In this document: in pieces, positions 7,151-14,743 of the stretch | Layout of the letters: each line of letters starts with the position of its first letter | Numbering within the stretch: the first letter of the stretch is position 1 | Source: DATFEN01 sp035691285 | GTDB lineage: Bacteria; Acidobacteriota; Vicinamibacteria; Fen-336 | DNA: 29,602 nucleotides | Direction: 5' to 3' | Assembly (NCBI GenBank): GCA_035691285.1 | Contig: DASSJI010000038.1 | Span: 1 to 29,602 of the forward strand | Program-made: the position numbers and the translations under genes | The notes under the pieces: model-generated | The model's database searches: none | What the model saw: only the letters and a program-made list of their open reading frames with translations | Told to the model about the DNA's origin: nothing

Positions 7151-8266
7151 CTACTTGCCCTTGATCTCGACGTCCAGGCGCAGCAGCAGCGCCTGCAGCC
7201 GCTTGTTGCCCACGAGCTTGAAGGCGGCGGCGTCGTGGACGATCTGGTCCTCGCCATCCTTCTCGAAGACGAGGTGAAGACGCAGGCCGGTGGCGGTGCG
7301 CAGGAGCTCCGCCGGCACCTCGATGCCGGCCTTGCGCTTCAGCTCCTGCCTCGCCTCGCGGTCCGAGAGCAGCAGGTCCTGGATGCGGCGATCCACGGGC
7401 GGCGCGCTCCTGGCCGGCGCCGCGGGCCTGGCCACGGCCATCGCCCTCAAGTGCTCCAGCTCCGCCTGGATGTCCAGCGTGCCCTTCGTCGCGACCGCGC
7501 GGACCTCGTGCTGGCTGGCGTCCTCCTCGGCGAACTCGACCTTCACCTCCTCAGCGGACCCCGGCTGGCTGGGTGCGGGCGCCGGCTCGTCGGGCAGCTC
7601 GAAGAGCGGCTCGCTGTCGGCCGGTTCCGCCGGCTGGGCGGTGTGGGCCAGCTCCGGGCGCATCCCTGGCATGGACGCGGCGAGCTTCTGCCGCACCGAC
7701 TGGATCGCGATCGCCGCGATGCCCTTGAGGGTCTCGAAGACCCCGACGCCGTGGAGCGCGGCCGCCTCGTAATACGGGTAGCCCCGGGGGTTGAGGACCT
7801 CGTTGAGCTTGTCGACGCCGTGGATGCTGCGGATGTCGCGCTTGTTGTACTGGAAGACGAAGGGGATGTCGTCGAGGCTCAGGTGGAGCTCCGCCAGGTT
7901 GTCCTCGAGGTTCCGGAGCGATTCCACGTTGGCCTCGAGGGCGGGAAGCTGGCTGTCGGCGACGAACACGATGCCGTCGACGCCCTTCAGGACCAGCTTG
8001 CGGGTGGCGTTGTAGAAGACCTGGCCGGGCACCGTGTAGAGCTGCAGCCGCACCTTCATGCCTGCAATCACGCCCACGTCGATGGGGAGCAGGTCGAAGA
8101 AGAGCGTGCGGTCCGTCTCGGTCTCGAGGCTGATCATCTCGCCGCGGGAGCGCGGCGCCGTCTTGCGATGGATGAACTGGAGGTTCGTGGTCTTCCCGCA
8201 CAGGCCAGGACCGTAGTAGACGATCTTGGCCGTCATCTGCATGGTGGTGTAGTTGAAGAAGACCAC
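7151..8266 (-). CDS. MglA-like small Ras-type GTPase with C-terminal extension
   Basis: Residues 1-200 are a close match in motif content to MglA, the polarity and motility GTPase. The P-loop is GPGLCGKTT (19-27), followed by the MglA-typical LQLYTVPGQVFYNATRKLVLKGVDGIVFVADSQ region and the YNKRD base-recognition motif. Typical MglA proteins are about 195 residues; this one has 371. The extra part has an acidic, Pro-rich linker (about 205-260) and a predicted folded segment to the end, with a basic C-terminus. It is the last gene of the ArsA operon, 15 bases after the outer-membrane protein gene. No MglB/roadblock partner is visible. Inferred role: a switch protein acting with the operon's ATPases at the membrane or pole. 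Confidence 0.9.
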   Translation of the reverse strand: MVFFNYTTMQMTAKIVYYGPGLCGKTTNLQFIHRKTAPRSRGEMISLETETDRTLFFDLLPIDVGVIAGMKVRLQLYTVPGQVFYNATRKLVLKGVDGIVFVADSQLPALEANVESLRNLEDNLAELHLSLDDIPFVFQYNKRDIRSIHGVDKLNEVLNPRGYPYYEAAALHGVGVFETLKGIAAIAIQSVRQKLAASMPGMRPELAHTAQPAEPADSEPLFELPDEPAPAPSQPGSAEEVKVEFAEEDASQHEVRAVATKGTLDIQAELEHLRAMAVARPAAPARSAPPVDRRIQDLLLSDREARQELKRKAGIEVPAELLRTATGLRLHLVFEKDGEDQIVHDAAAFKLVGNKRLQALLLRLDVEIKGK

Positions 8267-8281
8267 GGCCCGGCGAGTGTA

Positions 8282-8758
8282 TCAGAAGCTCAGTCCCGCC
8301 CCGACCGAGAAGCGGTGCTCGATCTCGAGGAGCGGCTCCCCGGAAAGATCGATGCGCCGGTACTCCCCCTTCACGACGAAGATCGGTCCCAGCTTCAGCT
8401 TGAGCCCCGCGATCAGCGCGTGGAGCGTCCCGGTGTCGCTCGTCGCGCCGAACTCCTGGCGGAAGCCGCCGATGCCCAGGCCTGCATACGGGACCAGGCT
8501 GCCGAGGGGCGGCGCCGCGAGGACGCTGCCCGTGAGCGTGTACATCGAGGCTCCCTCCAGCTCGCCGGGCAGCCGGCAGAGCTCGCCCTCGAAGTGCACG
8601 ACCGAGAAGAGGCTCAGCGAGAACGCGCCGCCCCAGCCCCCGGCCCAGACCTCGTCGGGCTTGGCGACGGCGAGGAACGCCGTGATCTCGCCCGCCGTGG
8701 CGCGAGGGGCCGCGAGCAGGAGGAGCGAAGCGAGCGGGACGGCGAGCCGGCGCGCCAC
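8282..8758 (-). CDS. Small outer-membrane beta-barrel-like protein
   Basis: 158 residues. A signal peptide (MARRLAVPLASLLLLAAPRATA) is followed by alternating aromatic/hydrophobic strands rich in Gly (WAGGWGGAFSLSLFSVVHFEGEL, VPYAGLGIGGF, IFVVKGEYRRIDL), and the protein ends in Phe as outer-membrane barrels do. This looks like an 8-stranded OmpA/OmpW-type barrel, with no specific family assigned. The GTG start at 8758 is 3 bases after the stop of the 70-residue gene. Confidence 0.75.
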   Translation of the reverse strand: MARRLAVPLASLLLLAAPRATAGEITAFLAVAKPDEVWAGGWGGAFSLSLFSVVHFEGELCRLPGELEGASMYTLTGSVLAAPPLGSLVPYAGLGIGGFRQEFGATSDTGTLHALIAGLKLKLGPIFVVKGEYRRIDLSGEPLLEIEHRFSVGAGLSF

Positions 8759-8761
8759 GGC

Positions 8762-8974
8762 CTATTCCACCGCGACCTTGCGCCCGCGCTTCGGGGGCGG
8801 CGCATCGGCCTCGCTCTCGCGGAGCCGCTCGAGCTGCCACTGGCACAGCAGGATCACGCCCTCGAGGACCTGCTTGCGGAGCTGGCGCGCCTTCCGCCGA
8901 TCCAGGCCGGCCTCCTCCAGCACCTCGGACACCAGGCAGCAGGCCTTCCTCGGTCGTTGCTCAGCGCTCGCCAT
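8762..8974 (-). CDS. Small helical protein (70 residues) of unknown function in the ArsA operon
   Basis: The ATG at 8974 has a very good ribosome site (AAGGAGG) and overlaps the end of the upstream ATPase gene by 14 bases, which supports real translation. The product is mostly helical and charged (EVLEEAGLDRRKARQLRKQVLEG), with a KRGRK basic cluster near the C-terminus and two adjacent cysteines at 12-13. It has no signal peptide, membrane segment or recognisable domain. Its position between an ATPase and an outer-membrane protein suggests an accessory role. Confidence 0.7.
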   Translation of the reverse strand: MASAEQRPRKACCLVSEVLEEAGLDRRKARQLRKQVLEGVILLCQWQLERLRESEADAPPPKRGRKVAVE

Positions 8975-10145
8975 GCTCCTCCTTCTCGCCGAAGGCGACC
9001 CGCAGCCGGTGCTCCTGGAAGGCGGCGCCCATCAGCCGGCGCGCCGCCAGGGTCCGGGGCAGGACGATGTTGCGCCTCTGATTGTCCACCTGAACCACGA
9101 GCTCGTCGCCCTGGGCGAACACCTGGATGCGGTCCTTCTCGGCGAAGGGCAGGCGCAGGTACAGCGCGTACCCGCGGCCTTCCTTGCGCACCTCCATGGG
9201 ACGCTCCTGGTAGAAGACGGCGGTCGGGTCGCCCCCGCCGAACGTCGCGCGGGCCATCTCCTCGAGGAGCTCGACGCCCACCATCTCGCGGTCGAAGAGG
9301 CGCGCTTCCAGGAACGGCAGCGGGTCGAACGCCTCGCGGGCGAAGGCCAGGTGCTCGCGCTGGATGTCGAACCAGCGGTCGAAGTAGGCCGAGCGGGCCT
9401 CCTGGGGCAGCACGCGGTTCGCGATCACGCAATCGACGGGGAAGGCGAACAGGCCCAGGTAGGTGTGCAGGCGCTGCGACTCCTTGATGACCATCCGCTC
9501 GGGGTTGAGGACGAGACGTATCGAGCTGACCTTGGGGTCGCGGAGCAGGGGGCCCATGCCCTCCATCTCGCGGTAGAGGGCCTGGACGGCGCCGAAGACG
9601 GCGTCTTCGGGCAGCGGGAGGTCGGTGATGCGCTTGGCGACCCCCCGCACGGACTTCACGACCGTGCGCTGGATCGGGAAGATGCGCTGGAAGTAGAAGT
9701 TCAGGACCTCGGGGACGCCCAGCATGCGCACGGTCTCGCCGGTGGGGGCGCAGTCCACCACGATCACGTCGTAGGCGCGCTCGTCCGCGTAGCGCTTGAC
9801 CCGCAGCAGGCTGAACAGCTCCTCCATGCCCGGGAGGATCGCCATCTCCTCGGCCACGGCGTCGGCCACTCCGCGGAAGGTCATGAAGCGCGTGAGCCAC
9901 TCGTGGATCACCCCCCAGCGCTTCTCCAGCTCGCGGTTGACGTCGATCTCCAGGGCGTCGAGGTTCTTCGCGACCTGCGTCGGCTCGGGGCCGACCTCCG
10001 CGTCGAGGGCGTCGGCGAGGCTGTGGGCCGCGTCCGTGGACACGACCAGGGTCTTCCTCCCGAGCCGGGCCGCGCGCACCGCCGTCGCCGCGGAGAGACA
10101 GGTCTTGCCGACGCCGCCCTTGCCGGAATAGAGGAGGATCCGCAT
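8961..10145 (-). CDS. ArsA/Get3-family ATPase with C-terminal HSP20-like domain
   Basis: 394 residues. The deviant Walker A SGKGGVGKT (7-15) includes the signature Lys9. Also present are STDAAHSLADAL (switch region), VIVVDCAPTGETVRML (Walker B region with the family's D-x-APTG) and RLVLNPERMVIKESQR. The last 85 residues (from about RPMEVRKEGRGYALYL) resemble the HSP20-like domain that follows many bacterial ArsA-type ATPases. No arsenite-binding cysteine cluster or arsB is present, so a chaperone/membrane-targeting role like Get3 is more likely than arsenic efflux. Its ATG overlaps the stop of the preceding ATPase (TGATG), which implies coupled translation. Confidence 0.92.
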   Translation of the reverse strand: MRILLYSGKGGVGKTCLSAATAVRAARLGRKTLVVSTDAAHSLADALDAEVGPEPTQVAKNLDALEIDVNRELEKRWGVIHEWLTRFMTFRGVADAVAEEMAILPGMEELFSLLRVKRYADERAYDVIVVDCAPTGETVRMLGVPEVLNFYFQRIFPIQRTVVKSVRGVAKRITDLPLPEDAVFGAVQALYREMEGMGPLLRDPKVSSIRLVLNPERMVIKESQRLHTYLGLFAFPVDCVIANRVLPQEARSAYFDRWFDIQREHLAFAREAFDPLPFLEARLFDREMVGVELLEEMARATFGGGDPTAVFYQERPMEVRKEGRGYALYLRLPFAEKDRIQVFAQGDELVVQVDNQRRNIVLPRTLAARRLMGAAFQEHRLRVAFGEKEEHGER

Positions 10146-11305
10146 CAGGAGGCCGCCACGCGGCGCCGCACCCGCACGGGCGCCGTCCCGAAGATGGCCG
10201 CGGCGACCTCGCCGAGGCCGCGCAGGTCGCGGACGTCGGTCTCGAGCTCGGGCACGAGGATGGGCGGCACCCCGGCGTCCACCTCCAGGCGCGCAAGCCC
10301 GCGTCGCTCGGCCCGCGCCAGCGTGCGCAGGTCGCGGTGGACGGCGACGAGCTTCTCGACGAAGGCCGAGTCGAGGCGCGGAGGCGGGCCCGAGCCGGCC
10401 CCGGGAAGAGGCGAGGCCGCCGGGTCGGGGTGTAGCCGGTTCACGACGAGGCTCACGAAGGGCATCCTCTTCTCGACGAGGCGGCGATGGAAGTAGAGAG
10501 CCTCGTCGAGGGCCAGGCGCGCGGGGCTGGCCACGAGCACGAATCCCGAGGTCGGATGGCGCAACAGCTCGAACACGCGCGCGGCGCGCTCCTTGAACCC
10601 ATCGTACAGCCCCTCGAACGCCAGGAAGAACTCGGACAGGTCCTGCAGGAACTGCAGGCCGAGGTACTTGTCCACGAGGGAGAGGGCGACGGCGCCTGTG
10701 CGGGTGGCGATCCTCAGGGTCAGCCGTCCGGCCACGAAGTAGGGCTTGAGGAAGAAGCGCAGGATGCTCGTATCGAGGAAGCTCATCATGCGGTCGGGCG
10801 CCTCGAGGAAGTCGAGGGCGTGCCGGGTGGGCGGCGTGTCGAGCACCACGAGGTCGAAACGTCCGTCCGCGTGGAGCTCCAGCAGCTTCTCCATGGCCAT
10901 GTACTCGTGGGTGCCCGACAAGGCATCGGACACCTGCTGGTAGAAGCGGTTGTTCAGGATCCGGCGGCGCGCTTCCTCGCCGCCGGCGAAGCGCTCGACC
11001 AGCGCGTCGAAGGTCCGCTTCGTGTCGAGGGTCATGGCGTGGAGGGTGCCCCGGGCCTCGAGACCGAGCTTCTCGAGGGGCAGCAGGCGCGGCTTCTCGG
11101 ACAGCTGCGAGAGGCCGAGGCTCGTCGCCAGGCGTCGCGACGGGTCGATGGTGCACGCCAGCACTCGCCTCCCGCGCACGGCCGCGTGGAGCGCGAGGGC
11201 CGCCGCAGTGGTGGTCTTGCCGACGCCCCCGGCGCCGCAGACGACCAACACGCGGCGCTCGTCGAGGGCCCGGAGCAGGGATTGCGCCGGCCGGCGCTCG
11301 GCCAT
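10145..11305 (-). CDS. ArsA/Get3-family ATPase with altered signature motif
   Basis: 386 residues; second of three tandem paralogues. The P-loop is CGAGGVGKTT (23-32): the P-loop lysine K30 is present, but the deviant-Walker signature lysine is Ala25. Other family features are CTIDPSRRLATSLG, VVLDTPPTRHALDFLEAPDRMMSFL and LVVNRL. There is a Pro/Gly-rich insertion near residue 305 and no C-terminal HSP20-like domain. It overlaps both neighbouring ATPase genes by one base (TGATG). Bacterial ArsA-type proteins often occur as adjacent unequal pairs, so this may form a hetero-oligomer with one of its neighbours. Confidence 0.92.
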   Translation of the reverse strand: MAERRPAQSLLRALDERRVLVVCGAGGVGKTTTAAALALHAAVRGRRVLACTIDPSRRLATSLGLSQLSEKPRLLPLEKLGLEARGTLHAMTLDTKRTFDALVERFAGGEEARRRILNNRFYQQVSDALSGTHEYMAMEKLLELHADGRFDLVVLDTPPTRHALDFLEAPDRMMSFLDTSILRFFLKPYFVAGRLTLRIATRTGAVALSLVDKYLGLQFLQDLSEFFLAFEGLYDGFKERAARVFELLRHPTSGFVLVASPARLALDEALYFHRRLVEKRMPFVSLVVNRLHPDPAASPLPGAGSGPPPRLDSAFVEKLVAVHRDLRTLARAERRGLARLEVDAGVPPILVPELETDVRDLRGLGEVAAAIFGTAPVRVRRRVAAS

Positions 11306-12258
11306 CAGGCCTCGGCGAGGCGCCCCGAGAGGGCGCGGATCTCGGCGAGCCCGAAGCGGTCGGCGAACAGGAACGGCAGCGAGACGAAGGGCGCCTGGAG
11401 CGAGCGCTTGAGGCGGGTCTCGTAGAAGCGCGTGAGCTTGCGCCGCCGGATGTGGCGGCGGGCGGCGACGAGCGCAGACTGCAGCTCGACGTCGCGGGCG
11501 ATGCGGCCGCCGGAATCAGATTTGGTCAGGCGCAACACCGCGGCCTCCTCGGCTTCGGTGAAGCGGCGCTCGTGGGCGGCGTTCAGGACCACCGCGGCGC
11601 AGTCGAGGCCGAGCTGCTCCACGGCCAGCTCGTGGAACCAGGCGGCCTCGACCACGGCCATCTCCTCGGGGATCGCGACCACGATCAGGGCCGTGCGCTT
11701 GCGGTCGCGCAGCAGGGCCAGGATGCGACGGGCGTTGGCCCCGACCGGCCCGATCGGCACCGCCGCGGACGCCGCCAGGGGGACTTTCAGGAACGAGAGC
11801 CCGTGGCCGGTGGCCGGGGCGTCCAGGACGACGAGGTCCCACCGGTGCCGCCGCGACCAGCCCTGGCGCTCGTCCTCGAACATCATGACCTTGCCCAGCA
11901 GCATGAGCTCCTTCAAGGCGGGAGCCGTCGTGAAGAAGCGGGCGTAGATCGGGCTGTCCAGGATGCGCCGCGCGAAGAGCTCCACCCGCACGGTGTGCCG
12001 CACGTACTCGTCCATGACTCCGCGCGGGTGGAGGTTCACGGTGTAGAGGCGCGGCCGGACCTCGGTAGGCTGGGGGCCGGAGGGAGGTGCGCCGAGGTAC
12101 CGGGCAGCCTCGAGGGGCGCGTCGATCTCGACGAGCAGCGTGCGCTTGCCGCGCTCGGCCGCGAGGAGGGCGAGGGCCGCCCCGACGACGCTCTTGCCGA
12201 CGCCGCCCTTGCCCGACAGGACCACGAGCCGGCGCTCGAGAAGGCGCTCCGCCAGCAC
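11305..12258 (-). CDS. ArsA/Get3-family ATPase, first gene of the operon
   Basis: 317 residues from the GTG at 12258. The deviant Walker A is SGKGGVGKS (15-23) with Lys17; then VEIDAPLEAARYLG, and the Walker B-like LVVLDAPATGHGLSFLKVP. It is shorter than the other two and has no C-terminal extra domain. A TAGTCT -10 box ends 6 bases before the GTG, so the operon's mRNA probably begins at the start codon. As first gene it is followed without gaps by five more genes down to 7151. Confidence 0.91.
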   Translation of the reverse strand: MLAERLLERRLVVLSGKGGVGKSVVGAALALLAAERGKRTLLVEIDAPLEAARYLGAPPSGPQPTEVRPRLYTVNLHPRGVMDEYVRHTVRVELFARRILDSPIYARFFTTAPALKELMLLGKVMMFEDERQGWSRRHRWDLVVLDAPATGHGLSFLKVPLAASAAVPIGPVGANARRILALLRDRKRTALIVVAIPEEMAVVEAAWFHELAVEQLGLDCAAVVLNAAHERRFTEAEEAAVLRLTKSDSGGRIARDVELQSALVAARRHIRRRKLTRFYETRLKRSLQAPFVSLPFLFADRFGLAEIRALSGRLAEA

Positions 12259-12264
12259 GGGCGG

Positions 12265-12270
12265 AGACTA
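12265..12270 (-). promoter_or_regulatory. -10 box of the ArsA/MglA operon (leaderless)
   Basis: TAGTCT on the minus strand ends 6 bases before GTG 12258. The RNA start would coincide with the start codon. No -35 consensus is seen. Confidence 0.45.
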
Positions 12271-12282
12271 GCATGGATGAAA

Positions 12283-12288
12283 TAAGAT
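12283..12288 (+). promoter_or_regulatory. -10 box of the GT2 gene (short or no leader)
   Basis: TAAGAT ends 9 bases before ATG 12298, inside the 39-base divergent gap to the ATPase operon. No ribosome site precedes the ATG. Confidence 0.4.
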
Positions 12289-12297
12289 ACGCGGCGC

Positions 12298-13068
12298 ATG
12301 GGCAGCGCGCCGCAGCAGGCGGGCGCGGCCAGCAGGCCGCGCGTGGTGATCGTGATGCCCGCCTACAACGCCGAGAAGACCCTCGAGGACACCTTCAGGG
12401 CCATCCCGGAAGGCTACTTCGACGAGATCGTCGTGGTCGACGATCACAGCCGCGACGACACCACCCGCCTGGCGCGGCGCCTCAACCTGAAGGCGATCCG
12501 CCATCCCCACAACGTCGGGTACGGAGGGAACCAGAAGACCTGCTACATGGAGGCGCTCCGCGACGGGGCGGAGATCATCGTGATGCTCCACCCCGACGGC
12601 CAGTACGACCCCAAGATCGTCCCGGACATGGTGAAGCCCATCCAGGAGGGCCGCGCCGACATGGTCCTCGGCTCGCGGATGCTGACGCCTGGCGGCGCCA
12701 GGGCCGGGGGCATGCCGCTCTGGAAACGGATCGCCAACTGGTTCCTGACCACGGTCGAGAACGCGGTCATGCGCCGGCGCTTCACGGAATGCCACACGGG
12801 CTACCGCGCCTACAGCCGGCGTTTCCTCGAGACGGTGCCGTTCCTCCGCAACTCCAACGGCTTCGTGTTCGACACCGAGGTGATCTTCCAGGCGGTGCAC
12901 TTCGAGCTGAGCGTGGTGGAGGTTCCGGTCTCGACGCGCTACTTCGAGGACGCGTCGTCGGTCGGCTTCGGAGCCGGGGTCGTGTACGGCCTGGGCACGC
13001 TCTGGACCGCGGCCCGCTTCCTTCTGCACCGCTCCGGGATCGTCCCCTGCGACAAGTTCAGGCGATGA
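12298..13068 (+). CDS. Family 2 glycosyltransferase (dolichyl/polyprenyl-phosphate sugar synthase type)
   Basis: 256 residues with a GT-A fold. Nucleotide-sugar binding motifs are IVMPAYNAEKTL, IVVVDDHSRDDT and the metal-binding-type HPDGQYDP; the acceptor-side motif is TECHTGYRAYSRR. A hydrophobic C-terminal stretch (VYGLGTLWTAARFLLHR) may be amphipathic or a membrane anchor, but multiple transmembrane helices are absent. The family usually transfers a hexose to a polyprenyl phosphate at the inner membrane. It diverges from the ATPase operon and has no other glycan gene directly beside it. Confidence 0.92.
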   Translation: MGSAPQQAGAASRPRVVIVMPAYNAEKTLEDTFRAIPEGYFDEIVVVDDHSRDDTTRLARRLNLKAIRHPHNVGYGGNQKTCYMEALRDGAEIIVMLHPDGQYDPKIVPDMVKPIQEGRADMVLGSRMLTPGGARAGGMPLWKRIANWFLTTVENAVMRRRFTECHTGYRAYSRRFLETVPFLRNSNGFVFDTEVIFQAVHFELSVVEVPVSTRYFEDASSVGFGAGVVYGLGTLWTAARFLLHRSGIVPCDKFRR

Positions 13069-13087
13069 GCTGGAACCCCACGAACAC

Positions 13088-13117
13088 TTGACGCGGCTTC
13101 CGGCCCAGGGATAGACT
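13088..13117 (+). promoter_or_regulatory. Sigma-70-like promoter before the first pseudo-receiver gene
   Basis: TTGACG (13088-13093), 18 bases, TAGACT (13112-13117). The RNA start would be near 13124, giving a leader of about 110 bases before GTG 13235. Confidence 0.5.
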
Positions 13118-13133
13118 GGAGCCTCCCTCCAGT
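13115..13133. promoter_or_regulatory. Perfect palindrome at the predicted transcription start
   Basis: ACTGGAG-N5-CTCCAGT, 7-base perfect arms, centred on about 13124, the RNA start predicted from the TAGACT box. The centring suits a repressor operator better than an RNA hairpin. Confidence 0.45.
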
Positions 13134-13234
13134 AGCCTGCGTTCGGTTTGGACAACCTACGTGTCGGATCCGAGGACAGGGCGGCGTCCCTCCCCGAGGC
13201 AACGGGGTGACCCTGTGGAGGAAGAGGCTCGAGC

Positions 13235-14743
13235 GTGAGCGGTAGAAGGAGCGAGTCCGTCGGTGTGCCAGGCAAGCTCGACGAGGACCGGACGCTGATC
13301 GTCCTGGATCGCGATACCCGAAACGGAGCGTGGCTCAAGGCGTGGCTGCAGCAGCAGGGCTACGAGATCGTCTCGACGTCCGATCCCAGGATGGCGGCCC
13401 GTGCGGCTCGCACGGCGCCTGCGACGCTGGTCCTCGCCGACCTGGAGATGATGGCTCTCGAGGCGATCCCGCGCTGGGCGCGCCGCAGGGGCGACGCTCC
13501 CAGTGACGGCCGGCCCCCCGGGGAAGGGTACGCGATCCTGCGCCCCCTCGGGGCCGGCACGATCTCCAGTCGCTACCAGATCGTGGCGCTGAAGTCGGAC
13601 GTCTCTGCTGAAGCGTACGCCGTGGCCTCCCGCTTCGCGCTCGTGGGCTATGCCCCGAGAACGCCCTCTCCAGCGCTGCTCGAGGCACTGAGGGTGGCGC
13701 TCGAGGTCCGGATGGAGGAAGAGCCGGCCGAGCTGTTCGCCGACATCCCGCGCTTGCTGCGCCGGGCCCTGGTGGTGGATCCGGACGCCACCTGGCGCGA
13801 GCACGTCAAGGGTGCCCTGGCGGAGCAGGGCTTCGTGGTGGACGAGGCCGAGGACTCCATACAGGCCTTCCGGCTGGCGCTGGCCCAGCGCCCCGGCCTG
13901 ATCCTCTCGGAGGTCGACCTCCCGGGAGTCGACGGCTTCGAGCTGCTCGCGCGCATTCGGGCCCACCCCGTGCTCGCGCGCACGCCGCTGGCCTTCGTCG
14001 CCAGGCGCGGACGCTACGAAGGATACTGTTACAGTCAGGGCCTCAGCGCCGCCGACGAGTACCTCTCGAAGCCGGTCCCGATCCGGGAGCTGCTCATACG
14101 GGTGGCGCTCATGCTGAAGCGCCACTGCGAACGTCAGGCGCGGCCCAACGTGAAGTTCAAGGGAGGCATTCGACTCACGGGCTCGGCAGGGGCGCTGCAA
14201 GCGTGTCATTGGGGCCGCCTGAGCGGCGTCCTGGTCACGAAGAGCGGCACGCGTCACGGCCGGATCGGCTTTCGCAACGGCGAGGTCGTCACGGCCGAGT
14301 GTGCGGGAGCGACGGGGATCGAGGGGCTCCGGGAGTTCCTGGGCTGGCCCGACGGGCAGTTCGCGTTCCTGGCGCGCGATCCGGGGCCTGCGGCCCCCCT
14401 GGGTCAGTTCGAGGAGCTGCTGATTGAGGGTGCGCGGAGGCTCGACGAGCTCAAACGCGGGGCCTCGGCCGGTGGTGCGGAACCCGCGCCCGTCGCACAG
14501 TCGCCGGAGCCGGACTGGGATTCCGGCCACCTGCCCTACGCTTTGGATCCCTCACGCGAGAAGGGCCGCAGTGCCGCGACGGCGGTCCGGGTGGTGCACG
14601 GTGGGCACGCGTCCCTCGAGGGACTCCTCGCGCCGGTCGACCACGACCCGAAGGCAGGGTTGGCTGAGGAGCCCCTCGATGAGGGGAGCCAGGTCGCTGA
14701 GCTCCCGGCTGACCACCAGCGTTGGGGTCTTCCCCCGGAGTAG
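13235..14743 (+). CDS. Tandem pseudo-receiver protein with DUF4388 (PATAN) domain, copy 1
   Basis: 502 residues, cytoplasmic. Domain 1 (about 20-160) is receiver-like with Asp69 in VLADLEMM but lacks the conserved Lys region, and holds a block IPRWARRR...PSDG...YAILRPL (78-104). Domain 2 (about 177-298) is receiver-like with VVDPD, Glu226 at the phospho-acceptor position (SEVDLPGVDGFEL) and Lys279 in YLSKP. The DUF4388 domain spans about 308-405 (GRLSGVLVT, GRIGFRNGEVVTAE, FLGWPDGQFAF). DUF4388 is an adaptor domain of signalling proteins with unsettled function. The last 95 residues (from about 408) have no counterpart in the second copy, and much of this tail is antisense to the zinc-ribbon gene at 14552-14845. 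The GTG start at 13235 follows GGAGG. Confidence 0.87.
   Translation: MSGRRSESVGVPGKLDEDRTLIVLDRDTRNGAWLKAWLQQQGYEIVSTSDPRMAARAARTAPATLVLADLEMMALEAIPRWARRRGDAPSDGRPPGEGYAILRPLGAGTISSRYQIVALKSDVSAEAYAVASRFALVGYAPRTPSPALLEALRVALEVRMEEEPAELFADIPRLLRRALVVDPDATWREHVKGALAEQGFVVDEAEDSIQAFRLALAQRPGLILSEVDLPGVDGFELLARIRAHPVLARTPLAFVARRGRYEGYCYSQGLSAADEYLSKPVPIRELLIRVALMLKRHCERQARPNVKFKGGIRLTGSAGALQACHWGRLSGVLVTKSGTRHGRIGFRNGEVVTAECAGATGIEGLREFLGWPDGQFAFLARDPGPAAPLGQFEELLIEGARRLDELKRGASAGGAEPAPVAQSPEPDWDSGHLPYALDPSREKGRSAATAVRVVHGGHASLEGLLAPVDHDPKAGLAEEPLDEGSQVAELPADHQRWGLPPE

Noticed and set aside
8961..11156. 731-codon minus-strand frame suggesting that two ATPases are fused
   Set aside because: The upstream half is out of frame with the middle ATPase (which ends at 10145) and is Arg/Pro-rich noise; only the part from ATG 10145 is the real ATPase. 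The genes are separate and overlap by TGATG.
8961..12258. Arsenic resistance operon
   Set aside because: ArsA-like ATPases are present, but there is no arsB, arsR, arsC or arsD, and no metalloid-binding cysteine cluster. The context is an MglA-like GTPase and an outer-membrane protein.
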